This document shows positions 16,005-24,186 of a DNA stretch of 64,000 nucleotides, in pieces. Every line of letters begins with the position of its first letter. Within the stretch, counting starts at the first letter, position 1. The stretch is from positions 2,684,001 to 2,748,000 of the forward strand of contig NZ_CP017704.1 in the NCBI RefSeq assembly GCF_002243645.1, written 5' to 3'. The translations under genes were made by a program, and so were the position numbers. This DNA comes from Peribacillus simplex NBRC 15720 = DSM 1321. GTDB lineage: Bacteria; Bacillota; Bacilli; Bacillales; DSM-1321. The notes under the pieces are model-generated. The model saw nothing but the letters and a program-made list of their open reading frames with translations, did not search any database and was not told where the DNA came from.

Positions 16005-16699
16005 GTGATTCATTAATTTTACCATTTTCCGAATCAGAATCATTGATTGTTTCAAGTGATAATAGCGGCGGAATCGGCCTAAAAGAAAAAGATCTTGTCC
16101 ATGTCCCTTATGAGGTCGTTGGATATTATTCCTTTCGGGTTGCAGTCATGGAATGTTTGGGCGTTGGCGGAAGTCCAGTATCCGTCGTTCTAAATAATTT
16201 CTGCGGGGATGAAGCCTGGGAGGACTTGAGCAGGGGTGTCAGGAAGGGACTGAATGAATTGGGAATGGAGAACCTTCCCATTACTGGCAGCACAGAAAGT
16301 AACATGCCGCTTCTTCAATCAGCACTTGGTGTTATGGTGATTGGTAAACGAGTGAATGAATGCGTTAAAAAGCAGCATCCTTTACGGAAAATCGCTTTGA
16401 TCGGCAGGCCGCTCGTTGGAGAAGAAGTTATGGAGCAACAAGATTGGGTCGCACCATTATCTTTATATAAAAGCCTATGCGGTATGGAAGACGTTCAGGC
16501 ACTTCCAGTCGGCTCAAAAGGGATAGCGTATGAATGGGAGCATCTGGATCAAAGTGGTGAAGGTGTTTCTGAGCATATAAGTAATAAAGTCGATATCAAA
16601 AAATCATCAGGGCCATCCACCTGCTTCCTTATTGCTTATCCTGAACATCTGGAGGAAGAAATCAAGCACAGATCCGGTCCTCTTTTTATTGGAGAATGA
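16001..16699 (+). CDS. cblS: Alpha-ribazole kinase
   Basis: A 232-residue protein of the AIR synthase/ThiL-like superfamily: N-terminal SSDNSGGIGLKEKD, a DVVxV-like strand region, and GSTESNMPLLQSALGVMVIG. In other Firmicutes CblS phosphorylates alpha-ribazole to alpha-ribazole 5'-phosphate, bypassing CobT; no cobT is visible here, which fits. It is the last gene of the riboswitch operon and overlaps cblT by 4 bp; a hairpin terminator follows. The AIR-synthase-like call from sequence is moderate; pairing with the S component raises it. Confidence 0.78.
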   Translation: MSDSLILPFSESESLIVSSDNSGGIGLKEKDLVHVPYEVVGYYSFRVAVMECLGVGGSPVSVVLNNFCGDEAWEDLSRGVRKGLNELGMENLPITGSTESNMPLLQSALGVMVIGKRVNECVKKQHPLRKIALIGRPLVGEEVMEQQDWVAPLSLYKSLCGMEDVQALPVGSKGIAYEWEHLDQSGEGVSEHISNKVDIKKSSGPSTCFLIAYPEHLEEEIKHRSGPLFIGE

Positions 16700-16721
16700 T
16701 CATTTCATGACTGAATCAGGT

Positions 16722-16761
16722 ATCGAGTTTAGTTCACAATGAACTGGTTCGATGCTTTTTT
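16722..16761 (+). terminator. Terminator of the cobalamin salvage operon
   Basis: Inverted arms around agttca/tgaact, extended outward by atcga/cgat with wobble pairs, then a T run, about 25 bp beyond cblS. Confidence 0.7.
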
Positions 16762-17008
16762 CATGGAGGTCTTACCTTTATGGATGCCTTGTCCTGATGT
16801 AGAGTGAATTATTGAATAACTCTTTCTATGTATTGTTATGTTATTACTGTAAAATATTATTCTGAGTTAGTTTATATAGATAGAGAGGTTAAAGAGATTC
16901 CAAAGGTTGGGATGATATAGAGACAAACAATCATAACGATCCATGAATCTTTTTAATCAACATCACAAGGAGTTGCAGCAGATATCTAGTTGATAGAGCC
17001 ATAACAAA
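16762..17008. other. Intergenic region upstream of the gntP remnant
   Basis: AT-rich and without a supported gene. It may once have held the gnt promoter and the start of gntP, but I see no intact operator, ribosome site or convincing promoter. Confidence 0.5.
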
Positions 17009-17772
17009 AGTTTGTTGGTTTATGCGCTTGTTTCTATCATTTTCTTGATCGTTATCAAAGCCAAAGCAAATTGGCACCCATTTATTGCGTTACTTCTCGC
17101 TGCCTTCATTTTAGGGATTATCGCAGGTATGGATATTCCGGATGTTGCAGATGCTGTTCAGACAGGGGTAGGTAATACTCTTGATTAGATAGACTCATTT
17201 TCGGTATAGGCACCATGATTGGAAAGATGATGGCCGAGTAGGGCGGTGCAGACAGGATTGCGAATACCCTTTTGGATAAGTTCGGTGAAAAGAAAGTCCA
17301 TTGGGCGATGATGTTGATCGTTGCTTTCATGGTAGGGATGCCCGTATTCTTCGAAGTTGGGCTCGCTTTACTGCTTCCAATCGTTTATTCGATTGCAAAA
17401 AGAACGGGTTTATTCTTTTGGAAATCGGGATTCCTATGTTAGCTGATTATCGACTGTACATAGTTTAATGCCTCCACGTCCATCAGCGATGATTGCGTTC
17501 AGGAATTCGTTGCAAATGTCGCTATAACAACTGCGGTAGGTATTGTGCTGCCGATCATATCATCTGTACCAGATGTTAATATTGAATTGCTGGTCTTTGC
17601 AATCGGTTCAGGTTCATTAATTCTATCACACGTGAATGATACAGGATTTTGGATGATCAAAGAGTTCTTTAATTTAACAGTCGCACAAACGTTAAAGTCT
17701 TGGCCGGTCATGGAAACGATTATATCAGTCGTTTCACTTATCCTAATCTTACTATTGAATTCAATTGTTTAA
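17009..17772 (+). pseudogene. gntP: Gluconate:H+ symporter, degraded
   Basis: Fragments of a GntP permease in different frames. First comes a segment (VYALVSIIFLIVI…WHPFIALLLAAFILGIIAGM) that stops at TAG 17186-17188. A frameshifted segment follows (GTMIGKMMAE, stop TAG 17239-17241, then GADRIANTLLDKFGEKKVHWAMML, GMPVFFEVGLALLLPIVYSIAKRTG). A short piece related to the STVHSLMPPRPSAM loop comes next. The C-terminal run ends in LILSHVNDTGFWMIKEFFNL and TAA 17770. About 190 residues between the loop and the C-terminus are missing compared with intact GntP (about 448). The gene cannot make a working transporter. It lies directly upstream of intact gntK, as in gnt operons. Confidence 0.88.
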
Positions 17773-17794
17773 GAGAAAGGAGATTGATGTAAAT

Positions 17795-19339
17795 ATGGGA
17801 CATTCAGGTTATATGATGGGGATCGATATTGGTACGACGAGTACGAAGGTTGTTCTTTTTTCAAAAGGGGGGGAGGTTGTCCAATCTTGTTCGAAGGGAT
17901 ATCCTCTTCACAGTCCAACTCCTTCCGTAGCGGAACAAGATCCCGAAGAAATTTATAAAGCGGTCATCATTGCAATAGGCGAGGTTATGATTGCAAGCGG
18001 AATAGAAAAGCAAGAACTGGGTTTCATATCGTTCAGTTCGGCGATGCATAGCTTGATCGCTATGGGTAAAGACGGCAACCCGCTGACGAATAGCATTACA
18101 TGGGCGGATAATCGAAGTGTTGCCTATGCGGAGAAATTGAAGGCTTCGGAACAGGGGAGGCAATTGTATCACAGGACGGGAACACCCATTCACCCAATGT
18201 CCCCAATCACAAAAGTAATGTGGTTAAGAAATGAGCATCCCGGGATTTTTAACGAAACGGACAAATTTATAGGAATTAAAGAATACATCATCTATAAGTT
18301 TTTCAATGAGTATGTGATGGATTATTCGCTCGCTTCTGCAACGGGCATGTTCAACTTGAATGACCTGAAGTGGGATGAAGAGGCACTCACCATTGCTGGA
18401 ATTGGGTCTGACAAGCTGCCGACGCTTGTCCCTACAACGCATATCCTCTCAGGCTTAAGTGAGGAATTAGCTACAAAAATGAACATTCATGCTGGTACCC
18501 CGTTTGTGATTGGAGCGAGTGATGGTGTGCTTGCCAACTTAGGGCAAAACGCAATCAAGCCAGGCGTTCTGGCAGTGACAATTGGAACGAGCGGTGCGGT
18601 AAGAACCGTCAGTGACCGGCCGCTTACGGATCCTAAAGGCAGGACATTCTGCTATGCCCTTACTGAGAATCATTGGGTAATCGGCGGACCGGTCAACAAT
18701 GGGGGAATCACTTTCCGATGGGCACGCGATCAATTGGGCCGTGTGGAAATCGAAAAAGCGAAGGCTTCGGGACAGGATTCCTATGAGATTCTGACGGATA
18801 TGGCTTCTAATATTGCACCTGGTTCTGATGGGTTGATATTCCACCCGTATATGGCTGGGGAACGGGCACCATTATGGAGTGCCGATGCAAGGGGCTCCTT
18901 CTTCGGACTGGCGCTTCATCACACTCGTGACCATATGGTCCGGGCAGTGCTGGAGGGTGTGATGTATAACTTGTACAGTGTCCTTCTTGCTGTAAAGGAG
19001 TTGACGGGTGCCCCCGAGAAGATTCATGCAAGCGGCGGATTTGTCCGCTCAAAGCTCTGGCGCCAAATCATGGCTGATATATTCAATCAAAACGTGACAA
19101 TTCCTGAAAGCTTTGAGAGTTCGAGCTTAGGTGCAGCCGTTCTTGGATTATACGCTTTAGGCGAAATCGAAAGCCTTGATGAGGTTGAGGGTATGGTTGG
19201 TGAAACGAATGAACTTGTCCCGATCGAAGAGAACGTTCAAGTGTATGAAGAATTAATGTCGATTTATTTATCCGTGAGCAGGCAATTGGAAGGCGACTAC
19301 AAGAGGATCGCTGATTTCCAAAGACGTCATTTAGAATAA
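17795..19339 (+). CDS. gntK: Gluconokinase
   Basis: A FGGY-family sugar kinase (about 514 residues) making 6-phosphogluconate. The N-terminal MGIDIGTTSTK is the ATP phosphate loop; SSAMHS and TWADNRS follow; the catalytic Asp is in IGASDGVLANLG; the C-terminal GGFVRSKLWRQIMADIF is the adenosine motif. I chose ATG 17795 after aaaggag; a TTG at 17765 would extend it into gntP. The permease gene ahead is wrecked and no gntR or gntZ is adjacent, so gluconate must enter another way or be made inside the cell. A terminator follows. Confidence 0.92.
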   Translation: MGHSGYMMGIDIGTTSTKVVLFSKGGEVVQSCSKGYPLHSPTPSVAEQDPEEIYKAVIIAIGEVMIASGIEKQELGFISFSSAMHSLIAMGKDGNPLTNSITWADNRSVAYAEKLKASEQGRQLYHRTGTPIHPMSPITKVMWLRNEHPGIFNETDKFIGIKEYIIYKFFNEYVMDYSLASATGMFNLNDLKWDEEALTIAGIGSDKLPTLVPTTHILSGLSEELATKMNIHAGTPFVIGASDGVLANLGQNAIKPGVLAVTIGTSGAVRTVSDRPLTDPKGRTFCYALTENHWVIGGPVNNGGITFRWARDQLGRVEIEKAKASGQDSYEILTDMASNIAPGSDGLIFHPYMAGERAPLWSADARGSFFGLALHHTRDHMVRAVLEGVMYNLYSVLLAVKELTGAPEKIHASGGFVRSKLWRQIMADIFNQNVTIPESFESSSLGAAVLGLYALGEIESLDEVEGMVGETNELVPIEENVQVYEELMSIYLSVSRQLEGDYKRIADFQRRHLE

Positions 19340-19350
19340 TTTTTAGGGAA

Positions 19351-19384
19351 AGCACAGATGCATAAGCACTGTGCTCTTCTTTTT
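19351..19384 (+). terminator. Terminator of gntK
   Basis: Arms agcacag (19351-19357) and ctgtgct (19369-19375) followed by a T-rich tail. Confidence 0.75.
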
Positions 19385-19436
19385 ACCTGGTATTTAAAAT
19401 GATAAAATGGTAGAAAACGATAAGGGGAACTTTCTT

Positions 19437-19913
19437 ATGGGAGCCAGTAAAACGAATGCAATGCGAATTCTTGATAACAAACGTATAGAGTATGGCATGA
19501 TGAGTTATGATGCCCGCGATGGAAAAATCGACGGGATCACTGTTGCGGACAAGATTGGAAAAGCGCCAGAAACCGTTTTTAAAACGCTTGTTACTCATAA
19601 CGGACCGCAGCAGCTTTACGTATTTGTCATTCCAGTAGCAACCGAACTGGACTTGAAAAAAGCAGCGAAGGCCGCAGGTGCAAAAAAAATTGAAATGCTT
19701 GCGGTTAAAGATCTGCAAAAATACACAGGGTACATTCGGGGAGGCTGCTCCCCGATCGGAATGAAAAGGCAATACCCGACCTTTATCGATGAAAGTGCAA
19801 CAAACCTCCCTGAAATCATCGTAAGTGGAGGGAAGATCGGTACACAAATCGTTTTAAAACCGTCAGAATTCCTGGAAGTCACACAAGCGGAATCTGTGGC
19901 ACTAATAAAATAA
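19437..19913 (+). CDS. ybaK: Cys-tRNA(Pro) deacylase, YbaK/EbsC family
   Basis: A 158-residue trans-editing protein that clears Cys (or related amino acids) mischarged on tRNA-Pro. Features: KTNAMRILDNK at the N-terminus, the family lysine segment FKTLV, GAKKIEML, the GYIRGGCSPIG loop and FIDESA. I chose ATG 19437, 8 bp after aagggga; the upstream ATG 19407 has no ribosome site. It is a single-gene unit. Confidence 0.92.
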   Translation: MGASKTNAMRILDNKRIEYGMMSYDARDGKIDGITVADKIGKAPETVFKTLVTHNGPQQLYVFVIPVATELDLKKAAKAAGAKKIEMLAVKDLQKYTGYIRGGCSPIGMKRQYPTFIDESATNLPEIIVSGGKIGTQIVLKPSEFLEVTQAESVALIK

Positions 19914-20002
19914 ACTGTTTACCTTTAGGTATTCACCTATTGGGTCTTTTCTTCATACGCTGTCTTGAAGTTCACATCTTTATTGTGAGGGAGAGTGTAA
20001 AA

Positions 20003-21121
20003 GTGACAGGAAAAGTGATGAATTATTACGCTGGAGGCAATACGGCTAAAGGGTTTTATAGTTTATTTGATTCCAATTTAACAGGTCTGGAAAGATTATT
20101 CATATTAAAAGGCGGACCTGGTTCAGGTAAATCGACCATTATGAAAAAAATCGGCCAAGAATGGCTGGATAAAGACTATGACATCGAGTATTTACATTGT
20201 TCATCCGATAATGATTCCATTGATGGAGTAATCATACCGGCTTTGAAAATTGGAATCGTGGATGGGACCGCGCCGCATGTGATTGAGCCGAAGGCGCCAG
20301 GGGCGATTGAGGAATATGTCAATCTAGGGGCTGCCTGGAATTCCCAGCAGCTGGCTTCTGAGAGAGCGGCCATCATAAGATTGACGAATGCGAGAAGCAA
20401 GAGTTTTGAGAAGGCATATGCCCTATTCGCTGAAGCATTGAGGATACATGATGAATGGGAAGACATTTATAAGGCAAATATTGATTTCGCTAAATTGAAT
20501 GGGTTGACCAATAAATTGATAGAAGGCTTTTATAGAGATATCGTCCTTAATAAGAAGTCGGATGTTCGTCACCGATTCTTAGGCGCAGCTACACCAAAGG
20601 GTGCAGTTGATTTCATCCCCAATATTACTGAGGGATTACAAAAACGGTACTTTTTAAAGGGACGTCCAGGTTCAGGGAAATCAACTATGCTGAAGAAGAT
20701 TGCAAAGGCTGCCGAGCAAAGAGGCTTTGATGTGGAAGTATATCATTGTGGTTTCGATCCGCATAGCTTGGACATGGTAATCGTCCGGGAGGTAGGGATC
20801 GCCATTTTTGACAGCACATCCCCGCATGAATATTTCCCGAGTTGTGGAGGGGATGAAATCATTGATATATATAAAACGGCCATCCTGCCAGGAACAGATG
20901 AAATATATGCCGATCAGTTAAAGGATGTTTCCACCAGGTACCGGACGAAAATGAATGAAGCGACAGCAAATCTGGCTAAGGCAAAAGAGCTGCATGACGA
21001 ACTCGAAAAGATTTATGTAAAAGCAATGGACTTTACAGCCATCGATGACATTCAAAGAGACATCCACGAACAGATTATTGAACGGGCACAAGATGTCGAT
21101 AGACAAACGATTCTACATTAA
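20003..21121 (+). CDS. PRK06851-type ATPase with two P-loops
   Basis: An uncharacterised cytosolic protein of about 372 residues made of two similar halves. Each half has a P-loop (LKGGPGSGKSTIMKK near residue 40; LKGRPGSGKSTMLKK near 220), followed by YLHCSSDN…DGVIIP and YHCGFDPHSLDMVIV, where the second also has H-x-x-x-P-H-x-Y-F-P near its end. Each half is followed by a coiled-coil-like helical stretch. GTG 20003 after gagggag is preferred to the longer TTG/ATG-like extension from 19940. A conserved Bacillales family; function unknown. A strong terminator follows. Confidence 0.8.
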   Translation: MTGKVMNYYAGGNTAKGFYSLFDSNLTGLERLFILKGGPGSGKSTIMKKIGQEWLDKDYDIEYLHCSSDNDSIDGVIIPALKIGIVDGTAPHVIEPKAPGAIEEYVNLGAAWNSQQLASERAAIIRLTNARSKSFEKAYALFAEALRIHDEWEDIYKANIDFAKLNGLTNKLIEGFYRDIVLNKKSDVRHRFLGAATPKGAVDFIPNITEGLQKRYFLKGRPGSGKSTMLKKIAKAAEQRGFDVEVYHCGFDPHSLDMVIVREVGIAIFDSTSPHEYFPSCGGDEIIDIYKTAILPGTDEIYADQLKDVSTRYRTKMNEATANLAKAKELHDELEKIYVKAMDFTAIDDIQRDIHEQIIERAQDVDRQTILH

Positions 21122-21123
21122 GA

Positions 21124-21162
21124 AAACAAACTGCACCTATCTTAATTAGGTGCAGTTTGTTT
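21124..21162 (+). terminator. Terminator of the double P-loop ATPase gene
   Basis: aaacaaactgcacctat pairs with ttaggtgcagtttgttt around a short loop; the right arm ends in T residues. Confidence 0.85.
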
Positions 21163-21288
21163 ATATACATAATAGGATTTTTTAATGACTGAAGTCACAC
21201 CAAGAATATATACGGGTTTGTTAAACGTGTTTATCCACGTCCTTTCGGTTAAAATAGGGATTATATTGAAAAAGAGGAGACGGTTGAA

Positions 21289-22155
21289 TTGATAAAGACG
21301 ATTGCGATTGATATGGACGGAACATTGCTAAACAAAATGCAAAAGGTCAGTGAGGAAAATAAACACGCTATCCAGAAGGCGCAAAGCGAGGGAGTGGAAG
21401 TAATCATTGCTACTGGAAGATCTTATGTGGAAGCAAGGTTCGCCTTAGATGAAGCAGGTATTGTTTGCCCTGTCATCTGTGTAAATGGTGCTGCCCTCTT
21501 TACGGAGGAAGGAAAGATTGCCGCTTCCAATCCAATGTCAGCTGCCACTGCTAAAATGGTAGCTGGATTCCTCGAAGAACAAGGGATTTATTTCGAAATA
21601 TATACGAGTCAGGGAATTTATTCTAAAGACTATGAAAACGCAATATCTGTTTTGGTTGATGTATTCGTTACAGCCAATCCGGACATTGACCCTGAGAGCA
21701 TGCGGAAATATGCGGAGGAGCGTTTACAGCTTGGACAGGTAACTTCCATTTCCGATTATTCCGAGTTATTTAGCCGTTCGAATGAGGAGTATTATAAAAT
21801 TCTCAGCTTCTCAAAGGATTTAACTTTATTAAATCAAATTGCTTCGAAATTGCAAGGGCAGGGAGTTACAGTCACTTCATCGGGGCGCGAAAATGTGGAA
21901 ATCATGAGTGAAACAGCTCAAAAAGGAACGGCACTTGAAACATATGTGAATGGAAAATCCGGCTCGATGAAGGAGACGATGGCTATTGGGGATAATTATA
22001 ATGATGTATCCATGTTTGAACGGGTAGGTTTGTCAGTCGCAATGGGAAATGCCCCGCTAGAAATAAAAAAACTGTGTGATGAAGTAACAGGAAAGAATGA
22101 TGAATCCGGTGTAGCGGAGGCCATTTTAAAGGTACTTAAACAGTCAGCCTATTAA
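21289..22155 (+). CDS. Cof-type HAD hydrolase (sugar-phosphate/FMN-type phosphatase)
   Basis: A 288-residue haloacid-dehalogenase phosphatase with a large type-IIB cap. Motif I is IDMDGTLL (nucleophile Asp), motif II ATGRSY, motif III Lys in ETAQKGTALE, motif IV GDNYNDVSMF. Relatives in B. subtilis (YwpJ, YitU, YkrA, YxeH) act on sugar phosphates or flavin intermediates; the substrate here is not predictable. TTG start with a gaggag site. 28 bp separate it from the following lipoprotein gene, so the two are probably co-transcribed. Confidence 0.9.
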   Translation: MIKTIAIDMDGTLLNKMQKVSEENKHAIQKAQSEGVEVIIATGRSYVEARFALDEAGIVCPVICVNGAALFTEEGKIAASNPMSAATAKMVAGFLEEQGIYFEIYTSQGIYSKDYENAISVLVDVFVTANPDIDPESMRKYAEERLQLGQVTSISDYSELFSRSNEEYYKILSFSKDLTLLNQIASKLQGQGVTVTSSGRENVEIMSETAQKGTALETYVNGKSGSMKETMAIGDNYNDVSMFERVGLSVAMGNAPLEIKKLCDEVTGKNDESGVAEAILKVLKQSAY

Positions 22156-22182
22156 ACTCATGAATCGAAGGAGGAAAGACTT

Positions 22183-23277
22183 TTGAAAAGATTGCTCTTA
22201 TTTTTCCTTATGGTTACATTGATTTTAACTGGTTGTAACATGAATGATGACGACAGCAAAAACCAGCCGAATCCTGACAAAGAAGTGACGGGCACTTTAG
22301 GGGAAGATCCGGATGTGCTGGTAACGAACCTGCATGCCCCATGGTCGATTCAGAAGAATGGGGACACAATGTATGTGTCAGAGCGAACAGGAACCATCGT
22401 TGAATGGGACAAGGATAAGATGACACGGCAAAAGGTCAACCTTAAAAAGACATTGTCAGCTAAAGCGGAAGCTGGGTTGCTTGGATTTTTGCTAGCTCCC
22501 GATTTCTCTAAGAGCGGGCAAGCTTTCGCCTATTATACTTATGAAGAAGGCGGGGATTCCATCAATCGAATCGTCATTTTAGAAAAAAATGATGATAAAT
22601 GGCAGGAGATGGAGACCTTAATCGACGGAATACCAAGCGGGGACTACCACCATGGCGGCAGGATCAGGATTGGACCGGATGATAAGCTATACGCAACAAC
22701 AGGTGATGCAAGAAAGCCTGAGATCGCACAGGACATAGATTCTTTAGGCGGGAAGATTCTACGCATGAACCTGGATGGCACCATTCCGAAAGATAATCCT
22801 TTCGGGAATTCTTACGTCTATTCATACGGTCACCGCAATCCACAAGGCCTGGCCTGGGATGAGGCAGGACAGTTGTATGAAAGTGAGCACGGAGATTCGG
22901 CTCACGATGAATTAAATAAAATTAATCCAGGTAAGAACTATGGCTGGCCAGGGATAGAGGGCGATGAGCAAAAACCTGATATGGTAAAGCCATTGATTCA
23001 TTCCGGGGAAAATACATGGGCTCCTTCTGGCATGGCCTATTTTGAGGGAAAGCTCTATTTTGCAGCCTTAAGGGGTGAAGCGCTTAAGAGTTATGAAGTA
23101 AAGAGCGGAAAACTTACTAATATCATTACGGGCTCAGGAAGGATACGTGATGTATTCGTTGATGAAGAATTCCTTTATTTCATAAGCAATAATACGGACG
23201 GCCGAGGAAATTCTGATGAAAAGGATGATAAACTTTATCGTTTGCCACTTTCTCGGTTAAAGGGAAATATGCCCTGA
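22183..23277 (+). CDS. PQQ-dependent sugar dehydrogenase family lipoprotein
   Basis: A 364-residue extracellular beta-propeller protein of the soluble aldose sugar dehydrogenase (GSDH/YliI) type. It has a lipoprotein signal (LLLFFLMVTLILTGC). Propeller landmarks include NLHAPWSI, GLLGFLLAPDF, GDYHHGGRIRIGPDDKLYATTGDA, YSYGHRNPQGLAWD, ESEHGDSAHDELN and APSGMAYF. The HGGRI…GD and GHRN motifs are usual cofactor/Ca sites. Whether the host makes PQQ is not shown; some relatives work without it. TTG start after gaaggagg. Confidence 0.87.
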   Translation: MKRLLLFFLMVTLILTGCNMNDDDSKNQPNPDKEVTGTLGEDPDVLVTNLHAPWSIQKNGDTMYVSERTGTIVEWDKDKMTRQKVNLKKTLSAKAEAGLLGFLLAPDFSKSGQAFAYYTYEEGGDSINRIVILEKNDDKWQEMETLIDGIPSGDYHHGGRIRIGPDDKLYATTGDARKPEIAQDIDSLGGKILRMNLDGTIPKDNPFGNSYVYSYGHRNPQGLAWDEAGQLYESEHGDSAHDELNKINPGKNYGWPGIEGDEQKPDMVKPLIHSGENTWAPSGMAYFEGKLYFAALRGEALKSYEVKSGKLTNIITGSGRIRDVFVDEEFLYFISNNTDGRGNSDEKDDKLYRLPLSRLKGNMP

Positions 23278-23368
23278 AGTTATTAATGAGAAGTTCGGAG
23301 ATGTGGTATTGGTGTGGTTCAAAATAGTTTTCGAATGAAATCATTCCGCAACGCAAAGATCAAATATC

Positions 23369-23404
23369 GGAAGCCTCGCTTTTAATAGCGGGGTTTCCTT
23401 TTTG
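23369..23404 (+). terminator. Terminator downstream of the sugar dehydrogenase gene
   Basis: ggaagcctcgc pairs, with wobble pairs, with gcggggtttcc, followed by a T run. Confidence 0.7.
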
Positions 23405-23470
23405 TATATGGCCTCGAAGTATCGGCCCCAAAGAGCATGGCATGGCCCCGATTTGCCCCATACCATTTCG

Positions 23471-23552
23471 CCCAAACTCACGAGTAAAAGCGTGAAATTC
23501 ACGAGTAACGCACAAACTTACGGGCAAAGGCATGAAATTCACGAGTACCTGC
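23471..23552. repeat. Four degenerate ~20-bp repeats with core cacgagtaa
   Basis: Four successive units share a core: caaactcacgagtaaaa (23473), gtgaaattcacgagtaacg (23492), cacaaacttacgggcaaag (23511), atgaaattcacgagtacct (23532). Units 2 and 4 are nearly the same, as are 1 and 3, so this looks like a duplicated 40-bp two-unit block. No gene lies here; the rest of the 23278-23748 gap holds only the upstream terminator and the downstream promoter/operator. Confidence 0.65.
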
Positions 23553-23686
23553 TCCAAATACACATAGTTCCTCCCCACTCCCAAATAAAATCCCGAATCT
23601 CCTGAAAAGGGTATTTTTTTGTCTCGGAAGCAATGGAGAAGCTGAGGAAACAGTGTCCATACGATTATTTTCGTTCATCCGAAGGC

Positions 23687-23715
23687 TAGACATTTCTAAT
23701 GAATAGGTGTATAGT
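23687..23715 (+). promoter_or_regulatory. Sigma-A promoter of the marR–MFS operon
   Basis: TAGACA (23687-23692), 17-bp spacer, TATAGT (23710-23715). The -10 overlaps the palindromic operator at 23712, a layout fit for repression. Confidence 0.7.
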
Positions 23716-23729
23716 TACCTAGGTAACTA
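23712..23729. promoter_or_regulatory. MarR-type operator, perfect 18-bp palindrome
   Basis: tagttacctaggtaacta reads the same on both strands, overlaps the -10 box and lies 20 bp before the marR start. This is the size and place expected for an autorepressing MarR dimer site. Confidence 0.8.
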
Positions 23730-23748
23730 CTTTACAGGAGGAATACTT

Positions 23749-24168
23749 TTGTCCTTTCAAAATGGTTTTTTTCATCATAACTTACAATTTTCAAGGTCAT
23801 TTACCAAAAAGTTAAATGAACAATTGGCCAAGGTTGATCTTTTTCATTCCCAATGGTCGATTGTATATTATCTGTATCAGTTTGGCTGTTCTACGCTTGT
23901 TGAAATAAGCACTTATCTAGATGTGGAGAAACCGACGGTAACCAGGACGGTAAACCGGTTGGAAGAACTTGATTTGATTGAACAAATCCCAGGAAAAGAT
24001 AAGCGGGAACGGAGAATACAGTTAACGGAGTCAGGTTTAAGGACTTATCAGGAGGCCAAAAAGGTAGTTGAAGAATTTGAACTTCAATTAATGAGCGGTT
24101 TGGCTGAAGAGGATCGAGAGGCAACGTTACGAACGTTGATTTTCCTGAAGGAAAAATTAAAACAATAG
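23749..24168 (+). CDS. MarR family transcriptional regulator
   Basis: A winged-helix repressor of about 139 residues. The helix-turn-helix and wing read LVEISTYLDVEKPTVTRTVNRLEELDLIEQIPG, then KDKRERRIQLTESG, the standard MarR core. TTG 23749 is 7 bp after caggagga; the longer ATG start at 23707 lies inside the promoter/operator and is rejected. It probably represses itself and the MFS exporter gene 18 bp downstream through the palindrome at 23712. The ligand is unknown. Confidence 0.9.
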   Translation: MSFQNGFFHHNLQFSRSFTKKLNEQLAKVDLFHSQWSIVYYLYQFGCSTLVEISTYLDVEKPTVTRTVNRLEELDLIEQIPGKDKRERRIQLTESGLRTYQEAKKVVEEFELQLMSGLAEEDREATLRTLIFLKEKLKQ

Positions 24169-24186
24169 TAAGGAAGAAGGATTGAA

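Noticed and set aside
23471-23552. Possible CRISPR array
   Set aside because: Units are adjacent without unique spacers, differ in sequence, and no cas gene is nearby.
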